DNA of 64,000 nucleotides from Adiantum capillus-veneris (lineage: Eukaryota > Streptophyta > Polypodiopsida > Polypodiales > Pteridaceae): contig CM043971.1 in the NCBI GenBank assembly GCA_014529385.2, positions 56,979,709 to 57,043,708 on the forward strand. The letters are read 5' to 3'. This document shows positions 56,564-64,000 of this stretch, one piece after another. The stretch's first letter is position 1; each line of letters starts with the position of its first letter. The notes beneath the pieces are model-generated. The model searched no databases. It worked only from the letters and a program-made list of their open reading frames with translations, and was not told the DNA's origin. The translations under genes were made by a program, and so were the position numbers.

Positions 56564-59158
56564 GTTTGCAAAAAGAAGAAAATATTATGCATAAAATAAT
56601 GACAATATCAAAGAAAGATATCATTATTTTATAGTCCAATAGGTCTATTGTATGGAAGACTTAGAGTGCCTCTTACATGGTGCCTCCAAGGTTTCCAAAA
56701 AATAAAATCATTGGAAAAAAAAGGCCACTGTGTCTCCAATCTATTGCCCATTTGAAGCATAGAGAGAACCAAGGTCCACCACTTGTCCAAGCTAGACATG
56801 GAGCATTGACACAAGATCCAACACTTATCCAAGAACCCTATAGTATATGTGGTAACATGGGATGCATTGATGCAACAAAAGTAGTTTAGCCTCCTCATCC
56901 ATCTCTTTTTTCTTGTAGCCTAGAGGGATTAGTTTCAAGGTCTATAACTAGTCAAAAACTACACATAGAACATTGATACAAGGTTCCACCACATGTGAAA
57001 CCTATCATCTCTAGTAGCATGGCTGGTTTGATATCAAGGTTCAGTGCATGTCCTACCTATACTCTATTGTAGCATAGAGATTCTGGTTTGGTGGTACTAC
57101 ACTTGTCCAAACTTGGCTTGTTGTTGATATCTGGAGGTAATCAAGGGTCCTCCACTTGTCCAAGTTAGGAATATATAACAATTGCAAGGTCCACCATGTG
57201 TACAACATATGATTGATTATAGCATGCATGGTCTTATTTCATGGGCAACCATCTTCTCTCCAACATGTGTCCAACCTCGGCTCCATTGAAGCATGGAGAG
57301 AAGCAAGGTCCACCACTTATCAAAGCTATTATTTTCTCCCAGTGCTTTCAAAACCCATAATACGTTGTACATGGGGGGGGGGGGGGATTCTTGTTTCAAG
57401 GTCCACCACTTGGCTAAGATTGGATCCATTGAAACATAAAGAGAAGCAAGCTCTACCATTTTTCCAAGCTAGGTGCCATTGAAACATGAAAACCCCATAA
57501 TATGTTGTATACGGGGGGTTTTTTCACGGTCTACCACTTGTCTAAGCTATGGTCCATTGGAACATGGAGAGAATCAAAGCTCCACCACTTTTCTAAGCTA
57601 GGATCCATTGAAACATGGAGAGAAGCAAGCTCCATTGTTTGTCTAAGCTAGGCTCCATTGGAACATGGAGAAAACAAGCTCCACCACTTGCCTATTATTG
57701 CATAGAGATTCTGGTTTGAAGGTCCACCACTTGTCCAACCTTGCCTTCATGTATGGAGATAATAAAGAGTGCAATGCTTCTCTAATCTAGGGACATAAAA
57801 GAGTTTCAAGTTCCACTACATATACGATCTATGATGGGTTGTAGCATGGGAGGTTTCATTTTAAGGTTGACCACTTCTCCAGCTCCGCTTGTCCAACCTC
57901 GGATCCATTGAAGAATGGAGAATAAAGGTGTACCAACTCTCCAAAATAGGCAAGAAAATATCTATAAAACCCATGAATTGTTAATATATTCTATGCTGTG
58001 GAGTTTTGTTTGAAGGTCCACTCCTTATCCAAGCTACAATCCATTGAAGCATGGAAATAAGTAAGATATATCTATAGTCCAAGATAGGATCCATTGAAGC
58101 ATAGAGAGAATCAAGGTCCACCACTTGTCCAAGCTATGCAAGGGTAATTGATATAAGGACCACTACGTTTTCACCTATACTATGCTCTATCATGGATGGT
58201 TTCATATACCACCAATTTTCCAACCTATTTAGTAGGTTGTATTATGGGGGTTTGGTTTCAAGGTACTTCACTTGTCTAAGGTGGGTTCCATTGAACCATG
58301 GAGAGAAACAATGTCTACCACTTGTCCGAAATATGCTCCTTTAAAACATAAAAGCAAGGTCCACCACTTGTCCAAGCTAATGTTTCTCTCCATTGAAGCA
58401 TGGAGAGAAAAAAGGTCTACCACCTGTCCAAAATATGCTCCATTGAAACATAAAAGCAAGGTCCACCACTTGTCCAAGCTAATATAGCAAATGGGTGTTG
58501 GTTACAAGGTGTACCACACTTGTCTAAACTAGTCTCCATGCAAGTTCCACCACATGTCCAAGCTATATGATCTTGGTTTGAAGGTCTACCACACCTCTTG
58601 AGATTAGGATCCATGTAAGGTCCACCTTTTGTCAAGCTATGCCTTTAGTGAGTACTAAAACTAAGTAAATTGCAGTACTTAAATACCTTTCCAAGCTCAT
58701 TAAGATTTTGGTCTCTAAGGCCACCACCACATGTCTAATCTATGCTCTAATTGATTACTTATGCTAGTTCTCAAAGTCCAAACATAAGCTCCCTTCTAGC
58801 AAGGTTAGTTTAAATTTAGGCTCCAACACCTGTCTAAGCTAGGTTCAATTTATGAAGCATCACCATTTAACCATGCTACGATCTAATGTATCATATCAAG
58901 GGGGTATTGATAAAAGATCCAAAACTTATTGAGTTCAAGCTCTTAAGTAATTAAGTCTTTGTGAGTATTAAATGTTATAGTTTTAGTCTAAAGATCCACC
59001 ATTCAAAAACTCAAGTAATTTATTATTTACATTCAAACCTTGAATGCTTGAGATAAAAAATACAAACTCAATCAATACTATATAAAGCAAAATCTAACAT
59101 TAAGAGGATCAAATCAGTAACAAGAAACACTAACATGCACAAGAAACTCAAAACATAC
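56564..59158 (-). repeat. Large intron filled with minus-oriented minisatellite (block 5)
   Basis: From about 56750 to 58680 the same minisatellite occurs as its complement (AAGGTCCACCACTTGTCCAA). Typical repeats are TCCATTGAAGCATGGAGAGA and AACCCATAATATGTTGTA-type segments, with a G13 run at about 57371-57383. The N-terminal exon has a good GTATGT donor on the minus strand at 59153-59158, so this stretch behaves as an intron of about 2.6 kb. No exon is recognised inside it. Confidence 0.75.
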
Positions 59159-60184
59159 GTGTCTCCATTTCCAAAAAGTCCTCCATTGACAGAGGATGTT
59201 GTTGTTCTTCTTCTTCTCTTTGTGGAGAGCACTCCTCTGTAACAGGCACAATGTCATCTGATTGCAAAGTGGATTGTTGAGGTCCAGCCCATTTTTCTAT
59301 ATCTTCATGAGACTTAGCAAAGTCTAGCAGCATGGTCTCCACGTTTTTTGCCTCCTCCACACTATCAATTAAGCATATAACTTCTTTTTTCTGTTGTATT
59401 CCTTCTTGTGCAACCAAGGAGCCATCACCAAAAACATCAACAAGCTTGCGGTCTTCAAAACAATATGTACGAATGTAGTGCTTGACCAAAGCTCTTTTTT
59501 GTCCTCCAAATATTGTAAATCTGATATATCGTTATCTGCTACTTGAAGAAGAGAACAATCAATTGGCATGGGATGTTCCTTTGATCTTCTTCTCAGGTCT
59601 TCAAATGCATTGCCTTGTCCCAAGAAGGCATTAACTGTTAGGAATTGAATTGCTCCTTTGCAAGGAGCTGATGGAAAGTGATGCAATGCACCACAACAAT
59701 GGTAGCTCAGATTATCTCGCATGGCGTGAAAGGCACATTGCAATTTTGTGAAGTTAGTGAAATCCACAAATGCAAGAAAGACAAATCCAGGATCTGTTGA
59801 CCCTCCAGCAATAGCCAAGATCCCATCCAAAGCATTGTTAAATGTCTCCTCACTCCACTTCAAATTGCATCCAACGTTTTTTGTCATATCTAAAACACAT
59901 AAGCCAATAGGCACTTTATTATTGAAGTGGCGCATCAAGTAGAGATTGCCTTCCATTTGTAGGATCACCACATAGATTGACCATGGCAAATCTCTAGGAT
60001 CAGTTTTCTCCTTTTGAAGGTGAATTGCCCATTGCATGTATTTTATTGCTCCATCTGGAAAAGCCGTTTTCTTTGTTCCATGCGTCAAACTAGATTTGAT
60101 CCATTCCTCGCATAGCATTAAATTTTTTTTATAAACAACATCATTGATGTTGAGGCGGTCCGGGGCGGGCAACAAGAAGAGCAA
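59159..60184 (-). pseudogene. N-terminal exon of locus B, unrecognised domain
   Basis: A long open frame from about 60184 (first ATG candidates near 60118) to about 59500 encodes a globular sequence with KYMQWAIHLQKEKTDPRDLP, PIGLCVLDMTKNVGCNLKW, DPGFVFLAFVDFTNFTKLQC and LRRRSKEHPMPIDCSL. At the T6 run 59495-59500 the coding sense shifts. The other frame continues as VKHYIRTYCFEDRKLVDVFG, KKEVICLIDSVEEAKNVETM and an acidic tail down to a GTATGT donor (exon end near 59159). I do not recognise the domain. The single-base shift in a homopolymer may be a real lesion or an assembly error. It probably forms the start of the SET/FCP1-like gene, but this link is inferred only from strand, order and splice signals. 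Confidence 0.5.
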
Positions 60185-60323
60185 CCTCTAGACACCCTTC
60201 AAGGTTCCCGTGCTGCTCAATTGGGTTGGGGTTGGAAAAACAACAAACACACACACAAACCCGCAACCTAACCCTACACAAATTTGGGGCACCACCTAGT
60301 TTTGGATGCGAACTAGGACGCGT

Positions 60324-60392
<69 letters not shown>

Positions 60393-60600
60393 TTGTGCTC
60401 GGGCTGCTTTGAAACGTATCGACAATGATCAAGCAAACACAATTATATATGTAAGAAAGAGAGAGAAAGGGGGAGGGGGTGCTTGTTGCATTAATACCTT
60501 CTTACAAATCTGTCATGACAAATCAAAGTGAGATTAGTATTTGTTCAACATAGCTTGCGTAAATTTCACCACAACACATCACAAAAAAAGCCACCCCAAT
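60185..60600. other. Upstream region of locus B with (GA)n tract
   Basis: A (GA)n microsatellite of about 60 bp at 60328-60389. No further exon is clear. Confidence 0.55.
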
Positions 60601-62776
60601 CACTATCTTAAAGCCAGGGGAGTCCTCTCCACCCTGTCGCCCTCTTACAGTATGTGGGATTTATGGCTAGATTGATGACAACACCAGAGACAAGCTATCA
60701 AGAACTTAACAAAAAACACCAAGACACTTACGCATCATTGTTGTCCATTACTTCACGTTGGAAGGGAGACAAAGTATCCAAGCTTAGTCCAAATCCACCC
60801 TCCTTGATTCAGCAAATGTTGGGCTTACACTAGTAGGAGAAATGATAGATTTCCTACTCTCAATTGAATGATCACTCTCTCTCTTACAATGGCATAGAGT
60901 TCCCTTGCTAATCCCCTATTACAACACATGCACATGCATAAGACAATGAGCTTCCACTCAAGAGCTCCTTCTAGAGAGGTTGAGCTTGGCTTCTCAAGCT
61001 ATAGCATAGTGCTCTTGCTTATGGCTTCCCCCTTTTGTGCTAGCTACACCCTCCTTTTATAGCAATTTTGAAGGCTAGGGTTACTCCTCTAACCATGGTT
61101 GGGTTAGATTTTCAGCAATTTATCTAATTTCTTTTGCTTGGAATTATCAAGAAGTTGGTGGGGAAAGAGAGAGGAGAGAAATGGAGGTGATAGGACTTTT
61201 CATAGTGGGTTAGTGTTAGTAGAGTTAGTATTAATTTACAAATGGAATTGGATATTTACAATGGGAGTATCCATGTAGGATACAAATAAGGAAGAAAAAC
61301 TCTTAAGAGGTAAGAAAAGGTGGATTTCTTACAAGGTTGATGCTCCAAGTGTCTTGAGTAGGGCCAATTTTGACGCTTGTTGACGGTCCACTAGCTTTGA
61401 CGGTACATTTTTTCTCCACTCTTGACCTTCCTTGAGAGACAAGGTAATTGAAGCTGAGTAATCAACCACCATGATGCTGTCTTTTAAGAGAAGAGGCTGA
61501 ATTTTGTGGTTTTTTTGATAGATATGGGTAATTTGGAGGAGGAAAAATGAGACTAGGTAGTCAATTTTGGAATGAAATTGTGTGTGGGAGGTATGAGTTC
61601 TCCATGGTTTCTCTTATTCTTCAAGGTTGAGGAGAAGGTGAGTAGGGTGCAAAGAGGAGTGGTGAGAGAGGTGGGGATGATGAGTGGAGAAGTGTGTGTG
61701 ACAGAGGAAAATGATAAAGTGGAAGAGAGAGTGTGGCTGCATAGCATGGAAAAACTAGGGTCCACTAATAAAATCATAGCTCACAGCTCGTAGCTCAAAA
61801 AAATATGAAAAAATTTGAGGCAAAAGTTCAGCTCACGAGCTACAACTTTTGTTTGTATCACCTTTTCAAATTAGGAGAGCAAGTGAACTTTAAAAATTCT
61901 GCAAAACCGACCGTTTTTTTCCACTGCACAAGGTCCTTGTGGGGTCCTTCTTTGGATGATTCTTTTGAATACCTCCAAGAGTGAGCCCTCCATAGTGCAT
62001 GTATGCATTCCACCTACCCTTGACCTTATTTGGTAGGTCTATAATTGAAGATATTGTTGAGATTATGATATAAGTGAATAGTACAACTAAGAAAATCAAA
62101 TATTGAGGGGTCTAAAAAATATGTACATGTCAAATATAAATAATATAAGTGGAAAAAATATAAAGGGGTCAAAAGAAATCTCTCTCATTATGAGGCTACT
62201 ATAAAAAGATAAATATTTTTGGTGTTCTAATTTTTTAGAAAAAAAAAACAAAATAGATGTAGGAAGGGAAAAATCACAATAGTGAAAAAATATACACATA
62301 AATAAAACTAGTTTTTTTGGATTTTTGTTGGGGTGGAGTTACACCAAATATAAGAGAAGCTTACATGAAAATATTTCTATATGGAATAAAGAGTATGAAA
62401 AATGGTAAGAAAAAATTGTGGTAATGGTGAGGCAATGTACAGAGCATATATAACACACACCTAAGTAGAAATATTTAAATAAATACCAAAATAATTATGA
62501 AAAAATCTTTTATTTAGGCCCTATATACAAAGAAATATTTACATACGCATGGGCCATAATATACTTATATTTTTTAATTTTTTTAATTTTTTTGGCTCAA
62601 CTAGCCCAATGCTAGCTAATTGAGGGTTTTTTAAGAAGATATGGGAAAAGTCCCGTGACTCACGCACGCCTATATACAGTGAAATGGTAGGGATAGCCAC
62701 AGTGTTTGGGTGATTTTGGTAGGGTGAGGTAACTCGCTGTGGCAATTACAAAGAGCCGAAAAATGGCTATCATTAG
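60600..62776 (-). repeat. Probable LTR of a minus-strand gypsy element
   Basis: On the minus strand AGGGAGAGGGC (62780-62790), a polypurine tract, is followed by TAATGATAGCC, a plausible LTR start at about 62776. A TATA box lies at 61049-61063. The far end is not defined (somewhere near 60600-60840) and only one copy is in the window. Open frames here are short and unconvincing. Confidence 0.45.
61049..61063 (-). promoter_or_regulatory. TATA box in presumed LTR
   Basis: The minus strand reads GCTATAAAAGGAGGG, a strong TATA match. It would start LTR transcription near 61030, and it points towards locus B, whose N-terminal exon begins about 0.85 kb downstream. Confidence 0.45.
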
Positions 62777-62800
62777 CCCTCTCCCTGGATGATGGTATAT

Positions 62801-63981
62801 TCATGTACCATCATAGAGCATCTTTTCCAAAGAGAGTGCTTCAGAGTCCTTGACGAGATCTTTATTGTTTGGCCCCTCAGAATTTTGGCTAGAGTTACAC
62901 TCATGATTCATGTAACAATACTTACATGAGACAGTGGCCTTTTGATAGATCTTTGGTAGATCCTTTGGTAGAAGGCGACTCAAATAGGGCTTCAAGCGAT
63001 ACCTGTTTACTTTCCTGGAGTGCTCTTTACCATTCAAGTCTATAAGCTGATAGTAACTTAAATTGAAAGCCTTCTTGACTATGTATGGCCCTTGCCATCT
63101 TGTTTCAAATTTGGCATCAAAACGATTATCGAGTCGATTGTCATACCTTAGCACAAGATCTCCTTCATTGATGCCTTTGTCCTTCAGTTTCTTGTCAAGC
63201 TTCTCCTTTGTCTGTGTGGCTTTCCTCTTATAGCACTCGTATGCTTCTTCTCTTTTCCACTCAAGCTCGGCTAAGGTAAGAAGTCGATCCATCCATGCTT
63301 CTTGATCATCTTGTGCTAATTTGCCATGAAGTCGCATTGTTGGAATGTTTAGCTCAATTGGCTGTAAAGCCTCTTGACCATAGACCAAGTGAAATGGTGT
63401 GAACTCCATGGCTTCCCTATATGTGGTTCGATATGCCCACAAGGCACCATCCAAGAAGTCATCCCAAAACTTTGTCTTGTTTTTCACCATCTTTCTAATG
63501 ATGCCTGCAATGACACCATTAGCTTTTTCTACCAAACCATTTGATTGGGGATAGTAGGGTGTACTGTGACGATGTAGAATGCGAAGTTCTTCACACACTT
63601 CTGTGAGCAATCCCTTTCTAAACCCTGGACCATTATCAGAAACAATCTCCAAAGGTGTGCCAAATCTACAACAAATGTGAGTGTAGACGAATTTGCTCAC
63701 TGTCCTCTCATTTACCTTTGCCACACTTTGTGCTTCCACCCACCTAGTCATATAGTCTACAGCCACTAGAATGTAGAGTTTACCATTTTTTGTCCTAGCA
63801 GAGGACCCATAGCATCAATGCCCCACTTTTCAAAGGGTCCATTTGCAAGCACTATTTGCCTCGGGCCATGCACCAACCTTCTATTTCCATTTATCTGACA
63901 ATTGTGACAGCTTTTACACCAATGTTGAACATCCACATGCAAGCTTGGCCAAACATACCCCGCAAGCAAAATCTTCTTCAC
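62801..63981 (-). pseudogene. Ty3/gypsy integrase, element continuing beyond the window
   Basis: Two frames joined by a single-base shift near 63766-63800. The first (63981-63766) has the zinc-finger Cys pair CKSCHNCQ and the first core Asp in WGIDAMGPL. The second (63766-62801) has VDYMTRWVEA, EIVSDNGPGFRK (second Asp) and TPYYPQSNGLVEKAN (Glu). It then has EFTPFHLVYGQEA, and the C-terminal WQGPYIVKKAF ends in a polar tail with stop at 62801. There is no chromodomain, unlike the element at 4.5-7.2 kb. The polypurine tract and presumed 3' LTR follow immediately. Confidence 0.9.
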
Positions 63982-64000
63982 AGTTAATTCTTGGGAAAAA

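Noticed and set aside
61553-61793. Overlapping open frames on both strands upstream of locus B
   Set aside because: Short, without recognised motifs, and located inside the presumed LTR.

Overview
The window is nuclear DNA of a land plant. The evidence is Ty1/copia and Ty3/gypsy elements of plant type (one ending in a chromodomain), an En/Spm (CACTA) transposon with plant-specific domains, a heavy-metal-associated isoprenylated plant protein (HIPP) remnant, and GT-AG introns. Low gene density, deep transposon nesting and long (GA)n/(TG)n tracts suggest a large genome such as a fern, lycophyte or gymnosperm, but the sequence does not fix the lineage.

Layout. 1-3371: an unrecognised broken reading frame (806-1576), then a four-unit ~285-bp tandem repeat with a palindrome in each unit. 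3372-8192: two direct ~1-kb repeats flank a minus-strand Ty3/gypsy chromovirus pol fragment whose RNase H region is split by a 218-bp MITE with 8-bp target duplications. 8408-35514: a tandem array LTR-internal-LTR-internal-LTR(truncated) of a non-autonomous LTR element. Its first internal segment is split by a four-level nest: copia L1 (minus, 10685-29694) contains copia L2 (plus, 13831-28566), which contains gypsy L3 (plus, 16659-26443, target duplication TCATG), which contains copia L4 (minus, from 19252). Decay decreases inward, as expected for successive insertions.

36000-58700: a domain of diverged minisatellite built on a ~20-bp core (TTGGACAAGTGGTGGACCTT). The core is mainly on the plus strand up to ~53.2 kb and on the minus strand from ~53.6 kb onward. 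Embedded in it are a foldback element with three internal palindromes (36726-37951), an FCP1/NIF-like phosphatase exon (39675-40441, minus), a complete 7.85-kb CACTA element (44330-52180, target duplication CAT) and a minus-strand locus (54169-60184). That locus has an unrecognised N-terminal exon, a SET-domain exon and an FCP1-like exon with a possible SAP-like tail. The CACTA element carries a decayed HIPP-type coding segment ending in a CaaX box as well as its two transposition genes.

60185-64000: a presumed gypsy LTR with a minus-strand TATA box and, beyond it, a nearly intact Ty3/gypsy integrase running off the window edge.

The probable host genes are the two FCP1-like loci and the SET exon; almost everything else is transposon or satellite. 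The locus at 54-60 kb has one frameshift and two in-frame stops in otherwise long open exons, so it is either a young pseudogene or carries sequence errors.
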